From Niabella ginsenosidivorans (GTDB taxonomy: Bacteria; Bacteroidota; Bacteroidia; Chitinophagales; Chitinophagaceae): a DNA stretch of 64,000 nt. The first letter of the stretch is position 1, and each line of letters opens with the position of its first letter. Below, piece after piece: positions 46,326-54,808 of this stretch. A program made the position numbers and the translations under genes. The notes beneath the pieces were generated by a model, which did no database searches, had not been told where the DNA came from, and saw nothing but the letters and a program-made list of their open reading frames with translations. The DNA lies in the NCBI RefSeq assembly GCF_001654455.1, contig NZ_CP015772.1:1922001-1986000 (forward strand). The letters are read 5' to 3'.

Positions 46326-47600
46326 ATGACCGGATATAAACAGATAATCCTTGCAACAGCTTTAATAACGGGCTGTTTGCCGGGCATCAGGGCGCAAAAA
46401 AGCAACCCTGGGATTCAGGAAAAAATGAGCCCGGCCACGGGGCAGCAGGACCGGGCTTTTTGGGTAAAGACCCTGTATAAAATTGCCTATCCTGTGGTGC
46501 ACAACCTGGCGCAGGGCACATTGAAAAAAAATATGCCGCTGGAACAGGGCAGCAATTATAACTTAGTGGTAAAGGATGTAACCTATTTGGAAGCCGTTGG
46601 AAGAACTGCCGCTGGTATTGCTCCCTGGCTGGCATTGCCGGATGATCATACCGATGAAGGCAGGTTGCGGGCCAAAATGCGCACCGAATTTTTACAGGGG
46701 TTAAAAAATGCGGCAGATCCGCAGAACCCGGATTATCTGAATTTTGAAAAACAGGCGCAACCTATAGTGGACGCAGCTTACCTGGCACATGCATTTTTAA
46801 GAGCGCCCAAGGCGTTGTGGGAACCATTGGACACTGTTACCAAACAACGGTATATCCGTGCATTTAAATCGCTGCGCAACCGTAACGGGGCCTATAATAA
46901 CTGGCTGGTCTTTGCAGGCCTGACGGAAGGGTTTTTAAGACATATAGGAGAGGACTATGATCCGGCCCGTGTAGATTTTGCTTTAAACAAAATGAAGGAA
47001 TGGTATGCCGGCGACAGCTGGTATAAGGACGGCGATCTTTTTAGTATGGACTACTATAACTCCTATGTGATCCATCCTATGCTGACTGATCTTGTAAAAA
47101 CGCTGGAAGAAAAAAGACCCGGGAAAATGCATGTGTCTCCCGGAGATTATGAAACGGTTTTAAAACGGATGGTGCGTCATGCAGAATTTCTGGAACGGAT
47201 CATTGCACCGGATGGGACCTATCCTGCGTTCGGGCGTTCTGTTACCTACCGTACAGGTGCTTTCCAGGCATTGGGGCAGGTAGCCCTGCTGGAAAAACTG
47301 CCGGAGCATATTCAGCCGGCGCAGGTGCGCTGCGCGCTTACGCGGGTGTTTTATAATATGTTTGCCGGTAACCAGAATTTTGATGCCAACGGATGGCTGG
47401 TACTGGGCTTTAACGGGCATCAGCCAATGATGGCAGATGTGTATACTTCAACGGGCAGCCTTTATATGGCAACGCTCGGTTTTTTACCATTGGGTTTGCC
47501 TGCGGATAATGCCTTCTGGACAGATGAACCGGCAGACTGGACCAGTAAAAAAGCCTGGAACGGCCAGCCCGTAAAAAAGGATTATAAAGTAGAATATTAA
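46326..47600 (+). CDS. DUF2264 domain protein, copy 2 (putative glycosidase)
   Basis: The 424-residue exported protein (signal ending GIRAQ) has the same segments as copy 1: VTYLEAVGRTAAGIAPWLAL, NFEKQAQPIVDAAYLA, NNWLVFAGLTEGFL, DGDLFSMDYYNSYVIHPM, DGTYPAFGRSVTYR and STGSLYMATLG. Position after a GH88 gene repeats the arrangement of copy 1. Last gene of the PUL, followed by a bidirectional terminator. Confidence 0.88.
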   Translation: MTGYKQIILATALITGCLPGIRAQKSNPGIQEKMSPATGQQDRAFWVKTLYKIAYPVVHNLAQGTLKKNMPLEQGSNYNLVVKDVTYLEAVGRTAAGIAPWLALPDDHTDEGRLRAKMRTEFLQGLKNAADPQNPDYLNFEKQAQPIVDAAYLAHAFLRAPKALWEPLDTVTKQRYIRAFKSLRNRNGAYNNWLVFAGLTEGFLRHIGEDYDPARVDFALNKMKEWYAGDSWYKDGDLFSMDYYNSYVIHPMLTDLVKTLEEKRPGKMHVSPGDYETVLKRMVRHAEFLERIIAPDGTYPAFGRSVTYRTGAFQALGQVALLEKLPEHIQPAQVRCALTRVFYNMFAGNQNFDANGWLVLGFNGHQPMMADVYTSTGSLYMATLGFLPLGLPADNAFWTDEPADWTSKKAWNGQPVKKDYKVEY

Positions 47601-47625
47601 CCGGCAATCTGTCAATGTATCCAAT

Positions 47626-47659
47626 AAAAAATGCGCTGATCAGCCAGCGCATTTTTTTA
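47626..47659. terminator. Bidirectional intrinsic terminator between the PUL and icd
   Basis: ATGCGCTG (47631-47638) and CAGCGCAT (47645-47652) form an 8-base stem with a six-base loop, with A5 before it and T7 after it. It lies between convergent genes and should end transcription from both sides. Confidence 0.88.
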
Positions 47660-47682
47660 TCCCGTATTGTTTGCGGAACCTG

Positions 47683-48915
47683 CTAATTTAATTTCTTCTG
47701 GAGGTTCTCATCAATTGCCTCCAGGAATTCTTCGGTATATAAATAATCTTTACCATGCTCCACTTTATTACCGTGGATGCAAACCGCAAGGTCTTTGGTC
47801 ATTTTGCCCTGCTCAACGGTTTCAATACAAACCGCTTCCAGCTTATTGGCAAAATCGATCAGTTCCTGGTTGCCATCCAGCTTTCCGCGAAAAGCCAGGC
47901 CCCTGGTCCATGCAAAAATACTTGCGATAGGGTTGGTGCTGGTAGGCTTCCCTTGCTGATGGGCGCGGTAATGGCGCGTTACGGTTCCGTGCGCTGCTTC
48001 GGCTTCCAGCGTTTTACCATCAGGGGTTACCAGCACAGAAGTCATCAGGCCTAAAGAACCAAAGCCCTGGGCTACAGTATCGCTCTGCACATCGCCGTCA
48101 TAGTTTTTGCAGGCCCAAACAAAATTGCCGTTCCATTTTAAAGCGCTGGCCACCATGTCATCAATCAGCCGGTGTTCGTAGGTTATGCCCGCGTTCTCAA
48201 ATTCTGCCTTAAATTCATTTTCATAAATTTCCTGGAAAATATCTTTAAAGCGGCCGTCATATTTCTTAAGGATGGTATTTTTTGTAGAAAGGTACAATGG
48301 CCATTTTTTGCTGAGCGCCATATTGAAACAGCTTCTTGCAAAACCTTTAATGCTTTCATCCGTATTGTACATGGTCATGGCCACACCGTCGCCTTTGAAG
48401 TTGTATACATCAAAGGTCTGCGGCTCGCCTCCGTCTTCCGGGGTAAAAGTCATGGTCAGTTTGCCTTTTCCTTTGATCACCGTATCTGTAGCGCGGTACT
48501 GGTCTCCGAAGGCATGCCGGCCCACAATAATAGGAGCGGTCCAGTTGGTCACCAGCCGTGGTATGTTGCTGATCACGATCGGCTCACGGAATACAGTGCC
48601 ATCAAGGATATTGCGGATAGTGCCATTAGGGCTTTTCCACATTTGTTTTAAATTGAACTCTTTTACGCGCGCTTCATCGGGAGTGATCGTTGCGCACTTA
48701 ATGCCCACTCCATGTTCCTTAATAGCATTTGCGGCGTCAATTGTAACCTGGTCATTGGTTGCATCGCGGTGCTCGATGCCTAAATCGAAATACTTTATAT
48801 CCACATCAATATAAGGAAGGATCAATTTGTCTTTAATGAATTTCCATATAATTCTGGTCATTTCATCCCCATCCAGTTCCACAACAGGGTTGGCAACTTT
48901 AATTTTCTGAGCCAT
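47683..48915 (-). CDS. icd: NADP-dependent isocitrate dehydrogenase (eukaryote-like type)
   Basis: I chose the ATG at 48913-48915 ([19 protein letters not shown]); 21 codons of open frame upstream are not family-like. The 410-residue protein has the substrate region [19 protein letters not shown], the dinucleotide-side [13 protein letters not shown] equivalent ([18 protein letters not shown]), and the metal aspartates in [10 protein letters not shown] and NYDGDVQSD. It makes 2-oxoglutarate and NADPH in the TCA cycle. It is divergent from a Crp/Fnr regulator, with palindromic sites in the 220-base gap. Confidence 0.96.
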   Translation of the reverse strand: MAQKIKVANPVVELDGDEMTRIIWKFIKDKLILPYIDVDIKYFDLGIEHRDATNDQVTIDAANAIKEHGVGIKCATITPDEARVKEFNLKQMWKSPNGTIRNILDGTVFREPIVISNIPRLVTNWTAPIIVGRHAFGDQYRATDTVIKGKGKLTMTFTPEDGGEPQTFDVYNFKGDGVAMTMYNTDESIKGFARSCFNMALSKKWPLYLSTKNTILKKYDGRFKDIFQEIYENEFKAEFENAGITYEHRLIDDMVASALKWNGNFVWACKNYDGDVQSDTVAQGFGSLGLMTSVLVTPDGKTLEAEAAHGTVTRHYRAHQQGKPTSTNPIASIFAWTRGLAFRGKLDGNQELIDFANKLEAVCIETVEQGKMTKDLAVCIHGNKVEHGKDYLYTEEFLEAIDENLQKKLN

Positions 48916-48951
48916 AATTTTTTTTCGTTTATTTAAAAAATGTGATGGTCG

Positions 48952-48959
48952 CAAACTTA
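48952..48959 (-). promoter_or_regulatory. Putative -7 box of icd
   Basis: On the minus strand the sequence is TAAGTTTG, an exact TAnnTTTG match, 36 bases before the icd ATG. It touches the first of two ATGAAA-type palindromes, so a regulator bound there could block or aid it. Confidence 0.45.
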
Positions 48960-48960
48960 C

Positions 48961-49052
48961 ATGAAATTTTTCATTCATAATATAACAAAGGATGGATGAA
49001 AAATTTCATAAGAAGTTCCTCCTGGCTGAAAACAATAAAAAATATCCAGGAG
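48961..49052. promoter_or_regulatory. Paired palindromes in the icd / Crp-Fnr intergenic region
   Basis: ATGAAATTTTTCAT (48961-48974) and ATGAAAAATTTCAT (48996-49009) are exact reverse complements of each other, and each is itself nearly palindromic. A further inverted pair, CTCCTGG (49019-49025) and CCAGGAG (49046-49052), lies closer to the regulator gene. These are operator-like; no binding protein is shown. Confidence 0.45.
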
Positions 49053-49135
49053 AAATCTAATGGTTTAGTGGAATATTTGTAAATACATTAGTGCTTCAGA
49101 TAGATTATGGCCATTTTTTCTCCTATTTTTGCTGT

Positions 49136-49735
49136 ATGACTCCGGACCTGAATGATATCGAAGATTTTGTTTCCTTTCTAAGACAATTTGTTTCTCTTAC
49201 ACCAGAAGAAGTAAAAACCATTGTACTGCCTGCGCTTCAGATACGGTCATTTCATAAACGGGAAGTGATCACCCGGGCCGGGGAAATAGAGGATTACATG
49301 AATTTCATTAAAAAAGGAACGCTGAGAAAATATTATGTGCAGGACAAAGAAGAGATCATTGTACAGATTTCTATTGAAGGGCACCTGATTTCCAGTCAGG
49401 AATCATTTTATACCAGAACGCCTTCTGAATATTTTATTGATGCAATAGAACCATCAGTAGTCATCAGCCTGCAGCATGATGCATTGGAAAAGGTTTTTGC
49501 ATCCAGCCACAACCTGGAGCGGTTGGGCAGAAAGGTAACGGAGCATACCATGGTATTAAAGGACAAATGGCAGTTGTCATTGATCCGCCAGACACCCAGG
49601 GAGCGTTTCCTGAACTTTATTGAAAAAAATCCGGAAATTTTACAGCGGGTACCGCAAAAATACCTGGCTTCCTATTTAAACATCAAGCCGGAAACCTTTA
49701 GCCGGTTTAAGCACCTAACACGCCAGAAACACTGA
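49136..49735 (+). CDS. Crp/Fnr-family transcriptional regulator
   Basis: I chose the ATG at 49136 (MTPDLNDIEDF). The 199-residue protein has a cyclic-nucleotide-binding-type beta roll (REVITRAGEIEDYMNFIKKG, KEEIIVQISIEGHLI) and a C-terminal winged helix (VPQKYLASYLNIKPETFSRF). It lacks the cysteines of Fnr. Bacteroidota members often act on nearby metabolic genes; the divergent icd is a candidate. TATTTTTG (49124-49131) lies only four bases before the ATG; if used as the -7 box, the mRNA would be nearly leaderless. Confidence 0.88.
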   Translation: MTPDLNDIEDFVSFLRQFVSLTPEEVKTIVLPALQIRSFHKREVITRAGEIEDYMNFIKKGTLRKYYVQDKEEIIVQISIEGHLISSQESFYTRTPSEYFIDAIEPSVVISLQHDALEKVFASSHNLERLGRKVTEHTMVLKDKWQLSLIRQTPRERFLNFIEKNPEILQRVPQKYLASYLNIKPETFSRFKHLTRQKH

Positions 49736-50144
49736 TTTACCCGTTAATTTTCTGTTGCCGTTATTTTAACATTTAAAAGAGCTTCATAATATACCTGCAT
49801 CTATTTTATTTTTAAATACAGCATACAATTGTCTTATCATAAGGGCATTAAAATAAACTATATGTTTTAAACAGGATATTTCAGCTTTCTGTTATTGTTA
49901 AAGCCGGTTGTTAAATAATACGGATTATCAACAATTGTTAGTTATTTTTTCTTGGCGGTTAGGATATTTCAGACTATCTTCGCGCTGTTCTTTGCGTTTC
50001 TGATCTAATATCAGTTCGTGTAATTCAGTAGAACAGGCCGGGAGGCTTGTTTTAAAAAAGTTCACAGTTCCGGTAAAGGAACTGCGTTCCAAACTTCCAG
50101 TGGAATACATTCCTGGAAGCTATTGTTTAACTTAAACCTGTTAC
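49736..50144. other. Intergenic region and structured leader of the RlpA-like gene
   Basis: No gene is supported. TATCTTCG near 49975 is a one-mismatch -7 box. Downstream are two hairpins: CAGTTCC (50065-50071) with GGAACTG (50078-50084), and CTTCCA (50094-50099) with TGGAAG (50114-50119), extended by GGAAT/ATTCC. They would lie in the 5' leader of the gene at 50145. No known riboswitch pattern is recognised. Confidence 0.45.
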
Positions 50145-50537
50145 ATGAAGACAATAATTCTCTTAGTAACCGCAATTGCCATCTCCACGGCAGGCTTTTC
50201 TCAAACAAGTGGAGGAACCAATGCAAAAGCAACCTTTTACAGTAAAAGTTTCAATGGCCGCAAAACGGCAACAGGTGAAACTTACTGGGATCATTTATTA
50301 ACAGCGGCATCCAATATTTACAAACTGGGCACTAAACTGCTGGTGGTAAATAAAGCAACCGGTAAAAAAGTAACGGTTACCGTAAATGATCGTATGGCCC
50401 CCAGTTTGAAAGGCCGGGTGGATCTGAGCAAATCAGCTTTTCAGAAAATAGCTTCGCTGGATAAAGGAATTGTTCCGGTTAAAGTATATGTGCTGGATGA
50501 GAACGGAGAGCCGAAAGAAACGGACGGAAGTTTATAA
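50145..50537 (+). CDS. Small secreted RlpA-like double-psi beta-barrel protein
   Basis: The 130-residue protein has a signal peptide (KTIILLVTAIAISTAGFSQ) and one RlpA-like domain: AKATFYSKSFNGRKTATGE, AASNIYKLGTKLLVVN, VTVTVNDRMAP and RVDLSKSAFQKI. RlpA in Gram-negative bacteria is a lytic transglycosylase acting on bare glycan strands or a cell-wall binder. The acidic residue and serine/aspartate of NDRMAP are kept, but no SPOR domain follows. It is exported to the periplasm and ends at a strong terminator. Confidence 0.88.
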   Translation: MKTIILLVTAIAISTAGFSQTSGGTNAKATFYSKSFNGRKTATGETYWDHLLTAASNIYKLGTKLLVVNKATGKKVTVTVNDRMAPSLKGRVDLSKSAFQKIASLDKGIVPVKVYVLDENGEPKETDGSL

Positions 50538-50555
50538 ACAGCCCCCAATCTTATT

Positions 50556-50590
50556 ATAAAGCCGCTTTTCCGAAAAAGCGGCTTTTTTAT
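50556..50590 (+). terminator. Intrinsic terminator after the RlpA-like gene
   Basis: AAGCCGCTTTT and AAAAAGCGGCTT form an 11-base stem around TCCG, followed by TTTTTT. It lies 20 bases after the stop. It may also act on the convergent gene at 50608. Confidence 0.88.
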
Positions 50591-50607
50591 GCCTGATCAG
50601 AAAGAGG

Positions 50608-52071
50608 TCATTCCTTCACTATTTTCGTCAGCAGCACATCTTTATCTTTCTGGCGCAGTACATAAATAATTCCTTTTTTAAAAGAATCTTTGAGCACCTT
50701 CCGGGGCAGGATGGCATCTATGTCCGATTGACCGGACCTGTCAATGACCCTGCTTTTTTCAACTCCGCCAGGTGTCAGTGCAGCCGCTATTACTATGGTT
50801 TCATCTGCATTGGCTCCTCTTGTATTTTTTAATTTACTGTCTGAACGTTCCAGGTTTCCGGGCAATTCATTGTAAATACAATAGGTGATATCATTATGGG
50901 TGAGCGTGGTAAAGCCCATGTATTTGACCCTTGCCGGGTTCGTAACCTGTTTTTTATGAACGAGGTTAATTGCTGTTACCAGAGAATTTGTATCAATGTC
51001 AACCGAAATAATATTTCCCAGGTTATAACTGGTTGGTGCTCCATACGTGGTTAGTAATAACCTGCTTTCAAATAAGACCCTCATCCCGCTTTTAAGGGGA
51101 ATGATATTGGTAAGGATGCAGGATTTTAAGGAAAAATCTGCGCCATCTGCATCGTCTGTTGCTTCCGTTTTAAAAGGGATCGTTACTTTTCGTATCACCC
51201 GGTGTTTTTTTAAATCTGCAGTAACAAGATAAACGCCTCTGGCCTTGCTGGCTAATAAGCTGGTTGTGTAAGGACATAGCAGGTATAAAATGCCGTTCTC
51301 ATCTGTATAAGAGCCGAATTTTCCGGTTAAATGAACCCCGCTTCCTTCAGGCGGATTGACATTGATGATTTCGGGTTTGCCGGAGGATGGTGAGTAAAAG
51401 CTTAGGAACCGGTTAGCATGATTTTCATTACGGCTGTCCTGTTCAAAGCGGCAAATAGTTTCATCATTCAGAAAAGAGGCCACCAGGTAGCGGGAATTAT
51501 CAATAATAAAATCCTGAGACTTTAATTTATTGCCCGAATAATCAAAGTGGTCAATGTTCAGGTAATATTTGTCCTTCTCTTTTTTGTACCCGTACGATAG
51601 AAATTGCTCATCCCTGGAGAGATCTGAAACAACAAAAGTGCCGGCTTTTCTTTCAGTTATGCCGGGTAGTTCATCAATAAGCTTTATAGCTCCTGTACGC
51701 GCGCCTGCCTTATCAAAGGCAATCATTTCCAGCTTGGCCGTTTGTTCAGCCTTATTAAAATAAGAATAAAATACCAGGAACCGGTCTTTAAGAATAAAAA
51801 GGTTTTCAAAATCGAATTTTATGGAATCCCTTGGCGGAAGCGGTATTGGAATATGCGCTTCGCGAAGCAGGTTGCTTTTATCAAATATGTCCAGATAATA
51901 ACCGGGCTTTGTATAATGAAATGCATAGATCTTTTCCGCATCCTGCTGAAACAGTTCAAAGTAGCTTTTTTCAAAATTCTCAATTGCAGCACCGGAATAG
52001 TAACTAAGGTTTTGTGATTTCGTATTCAAACAAGACAAAATGGTCAGCAACAATAAAAGCAGATATCTCAT
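50608..52071 (-). CDS. Secreted protein of unknown function, possible beta-propeller
   Basis: The 487-residue protein has a signal peptide (RYLLLLLLTILSCLNTKSQ). The rest is a series of beta-strand-rich segments with recurring hydrophobic-aromatic pattern (EKIYAFHYTKPGYYLDIFDK, FLVFYSYFNK, FLSYGYKKEKDKYYLNIDHF, NGILYLLCPYTTSLL). These fit a propeller, but I recognise no named family and no catalytic motif. It is convergent with the RlpA-like gene and has no operon partner. Function is unknown. Confidence 0.75.
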   Translation of the reverse strand: MRYLLLLLLTILSCLNTKSQNLSYYSGAAIENFEKSYFELFQQDAEKIYAFHYTKPGYYLDIFDKSNLLREAHIPIPLPPRDSIKFDFENLFILKDRFLVFYSYFNKAEQTAKLEMIAFDKAGARTGAIKLIDELPGITERKAGTFVVSDLSRDEQFLSYGYKKEKDKYYLNIDHFDYSGNKLKSQDFIIDNSRYLVASFLNDETICRFEQDSRNENHANRFLSFYSPSSGKPEIINVNPPEGSGVHLTGKFGSYTDENGILYLLCPYTTSLLASKARGVYLVTADLKKHRVIRKVTIPFKTEATDDADGADFSLKSCILTNIIPLKSGMRVLFESRLLLTTYGAPTSYNLGNIISVDIDTNSLVTAINLVHKKQVTNPARVKYMGFTTLTHNDITYCIYNELPGNLERSDSKLKNTRGANADETIVIAAALTPGGVEKSRVIDRSGQSDIDAILPRKVLKDSFKKGIIYVLRQKDKDVLLTKIVKE

Positions 52072-52253
52072 AATGGCAGATTTTTAGTAAAAGTTGTACT
52101 GCTAAAATAATGAAAAAACGAATGTGCCCCGCTTCAACAGGGCTACGGAATAACCAGGAGTTGCGTAGGTTCCTATTGCTACAAATGCACAAATATCCGA
52201 TGCTGTAAAACAGCGGTACTGAATAATGATTTCCGCCAGTCGGCAGGAACATA

Positions 52254-52286
52254 TAAAAAAGCCGCCTCAGTTATTTTTGAGGCGGC
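52254..52286 (-). terminator. Intrinsic terminator of fbaA
   Basis: GCCGCCTCA (52261-52269) pairs with TGAGGCGGC (52278-52286). Read on the minus strand it is followed by TTTTTTAT. It lies 30 bases after the fbaA stop. Confidence 0.9.
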
Positions 52287-52315
52287 AATAGCTTTTATAA
52301 ATAAGGAGTATCAGC

Positions 52316-53386
52316 TTATGCGTTCCGGCCAATACAGTTTAAGTCGGTAAAAGCTTCTTCCAGGCGTTTTACAAAAGACTCTTCTCCTTTACGCAGCCAT
52401 ACACGCGGGTCATAGTATTTCTTGTTGGGTTTGTCTTCCCCCTCAGGATTTCCTAACTGGCCCTGCAGGTAGGCTTCGTTCTTTTTGTAGTAATCAAATA
52501 CGCCTTCGGCAAATGCCCATTGCATATCCGTATCCAGGTTCATTTTGATAGCCCCGTAACCGATGGCTTCTGTGATCTTTGCTTTTTCAGAACCGCTGCC
52601 ACCATGGAATACAAAGTAAACCGGCTTGTCAGAAGCGGTACCAAATTTTTGCTGAATGAATTTTTGACTGTTATCCAGGATGGTTGGGGTTAACACTACG
52701 TTGCCCGGTTTGTAAACACCATGCACATTACCAAAAGCAGCAGCAATGGTAAACAGGTTGCCTACTTTACTTAAGGCTTCGTACGCCTGCGCCACATCTT
52801 CCGGCTGGGTATACAGTTTGGAGTTATCTACATCCGTATTATCAACGCCATCTTCTTCACCACCAGTAACGCCCAGTTCAATTTCAATGCTCATACCCAG
52901 CGGTGCCATGCGTTTGAAATATTCAACAGAAGTGGCAATGTTCTCATCAATCGGCTCTTCGCTCAGGTCCAGCATATGAGAGCTGTATAAAGGCTGTCCT
53001 TTTTCCTTGTGGTACTGCTCACCGGCATCAATTAAAGCACTGATCCAGGGTAACCATTTTTTAGCAGCATGATCCGTGTGTAAAACTACCGGTACCCCAT
53101 AGTATTGAGCTACTGTGTGCACATGCAGCGCGCCGCTGATGGCTCCGGAAATATTGGCCTGTAATTTGTCGTTAGGCATGCCCTTGCCGGCAAAAAATTG
53201 CGCTCCGCCGTTGCTGAACTGGATCATAACAGGGGAGTTTACTTTTGCTGCCGTTTCTAAAACAGCGTTTACGCTATCAGTTCCTACTACGTTAACAGCA
53301 GGTAATGCAAATTGATTGTCTTTTGCGTCATTGTAGAGGTCTTCCAGCTCTTTGCCAAACAAAACCCCTGCTCTGTATTTACTCAT
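52316..53386 (-). CDS. fbaA: Fructose-bisphosphate aldolase, class II
   Basis: The 356-residue zinc enzyme is of the FbaA type. The marks are VVLHTDHAAKKWLPW (catalytic aspartate and zinc histidine), IEIELGVTGGEEDGVDN, AAFGNVHGVYKPGN and VFHGGSGSEK. It cleaves fructose-1,6-bisphosphate in glycolysis and works in reverse in gluconeogenesis. The gene for the kinase-like protein lies 97 bases upstream on the same strand. TAACTTAG upstream of the start is a near match to the -7 box. Confidence 0.97.
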   Translation of the reverse strand: MSKYRAGVLFGKELEDLYNDAKDNQFALPAVNVVGTDSVNAVLETAAKVNSPVMIQFSNGGAQFFAGKGMPNDKLQANISGAISGALHVHTVAQYYGVPVVLHTDHAAKKWLPWISALIDAGEQYHKEKGQPLYSSHMLDLSEEPIDENIATSVEYFKRMAPLGMSIEIELGVTGGEEDGVDNTDVDNSKLYTQPEDVAQAYEALSKVGNLFTIAAAFGNVHGVYKPGNVVLTPTILDNSQKFIQQKFGTASDKPVYFVFHGGSGSEKAKITEAIGYGAIKMNLDTDMQWAFAEGVFDYYKKNEAYLQGQLGNPEGEDKPNKKYYDPRVWLRKGEESFVKRLEEAFTDLNCIGRNA

Positions 53387-53483
53387 TTACTAAAAGTTTT
53401 TAAAATAACTGATTTTTTGTTTTAAGAGGCGCTAAGTTAATTAATCCGGAAGAAATTATCCATTAATCTTTATAATAAGTTGA

Positions 53484-54611
53484 TTATTTTCCAATATTTC
53501 TTTGTACGGGCTGGTAAACGGGTTTTTTGAGGGATTTTGTTTTTTCCTGTATCAGTTTCAGGTTTTCGCGCAGCATATATTTTAAATGCAGTTTCAGGAT
53601 CTGTCCCATAGAAGTACAGCGGTTGAAGGCGGCTGTATGGTTATGCTGGTTCAATTGTTCTGCCAGTTGCTTTTGCTTGGCAATAGGGGCGATGGTATCG
53701 CGGGACATAATGTTCAACAGCTCCATCAGCCGGAAACGGCCGGCAGCCACCCGGAACGCCATGGCAGAGCGCTCTTCCGCCTTGTACTGTTCAATGGATT
53801 CTTTGTTCAGGTGGGTCAGTACCGTTTGCACAAAACGGTTGTTCTCCTTAAAAAACTGGGGCATATAAAGGTTTTTGCGGCCTTCATAGCTTTGCTGGTC
53901 AAAATCAATAGCCCGTATCCGGTACTGGTAGCCTTCAATATCCGGGGTGCTTACAATCACAAAATTATAGCTGCGCATATCGCCCAGTAAACGCACAAAA
54001 CAACGTTCGTTAAATTTTACGAACTCTTTTGCAAAGCGCGTTTTATTGGTCTCCGGGAGGTCTAGGTAATGCTCCAGGAACACATCGCCCGGCAGCCCGG
54101 GAATATGCTCCTCCACCAGTGTTCCCCCATCTGTATAAAAGGTAATGCGGTTGGGAGAGAGGATGTGCTCCATTTCCAGGCCGTAAATGCGTGATGCATC
54201 CGTGATCTTCATATAATAATGGTCAAAATTGGCGTTGAACTTATTAATAATGCGGATGCGGAAGGGAAGCGAATTACCAAAGTTGCAGAAATCAATACGC
54301 GCCACATCCAGCTGGTCGGCAAAGGTCATATCCCCCTCCGTTTTCAGGATGGCATAGATCTGTACAAGACCTTCCTTTAAAAAATCCCAGTCGCGCTTAT
54401 CATAGATAGCTTTTTCCCAATGCGTATAATTGCCATCGGTATCCTTGATGGGTATGGACCATGTAAAATTCAGGAGATCTTTATGAGACACGGGCAGCTT
54501 TACCTCCCGGCCCTGGTGCTTCAGGTACACGGATAATTCCTCATTTACCGGGTACAATAATTTTTTCCGGGAGGGTTTATCGTTCAGCTCATCAATCAAA
54601 GAAGTGTCCAT
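53484..54611 (-). CDS. Unknown protein with kinase-like fold signature
   Basis: The 375-residue cytoplasmic protein has no named family that I recognise. The residue order of a kinase-like or aminoglycoside-phosphotransferase-like fold is visible. A lysine is in YMKIT (K135), a glutamate eleven residues on in GLEMEHI (E146), and a hinge-like VEEHIPGLPGDVF (166-178). A catalytic-loop-like GDMRSYN has D211 and N216 five apart, and IDFD (D236/D238) could be the metal-binding part. The C-terminus is helical and basic. A perfect 9-base hairpin lies one base before the start codon. It is followed by fbaA and divergent from the TPR gene. An enzyme or a pseudokinase are both possible. Confidence 0.72.
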   Translation of the reverse strand: MDTSLIDELNDKPSRKKLLYPVNEELSVYLKHQGREVKLPVSHKDLLNFTWSIPIKDTDGNYTHWEKAIYDKRDWDFLKEGLVQIYAILKTEGDMTFADQLDVARIDFCNFGNSLPFRIRIINKFNANFDHYYMKITDASRIYGLEMEHILSPNRITFYTDGGTLVEEHIPGLPGDVFLEHYLDLPETNKTRFAKEFVKFNERCFVRLLGDMRSYNFVIVSTPDIEGYQYRIRAIDFDQQSYEGRKNLYMPQFFKENNRFVQTVLTHLNKESIEQYKAEERSAMAFRVAAGRFRLMELLNIMSRDTIAPIAKQKQLAEQLNQHNHTAAFNRCTSMGQILKLHLKYMLRENLKLIQEKTKSLKKPVYQPVQRNIGK

Positions 54612-54612
54612 A

Positions 54613-54635
54613 CCGGCAATTTAAGCAATTGCCGG
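54613..54635. promoter_or_regulatory. Perfect inverted repeat abutting the start codon of the kinase-like gene
   Basis: CCGGCAATT (54613-54621) and AATTGCCGG (54627-54635) are exact reverse complements around a five-base loop. One base separates it from the ATG (54611). It could be an operator or an mRNA hairpin controlling translation start. Confidence 0.5.
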
Positions 54636-54808
54636 GGCATTTGATGGAAGTTTTACCGGCCGGAACGTTTTGACCTTTCCTTTTGACTGCCACCGGATCT
54701 GTGCGGGCATTCCTTGCCCCGGGACACAGGCCCCACCTGCTCCAAACAATTTAGAAGGCCCCTCTTTAGAATATCCGTAATTGATCTGTAATTTTGTTAC
54801 AAATCAGA

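Noticed and set aside
53527-53990. Plus-strand frames of 113 and 134 codons
   Set aside because: They are antisense to the kinase-like gene, with no supporting signals of their own.
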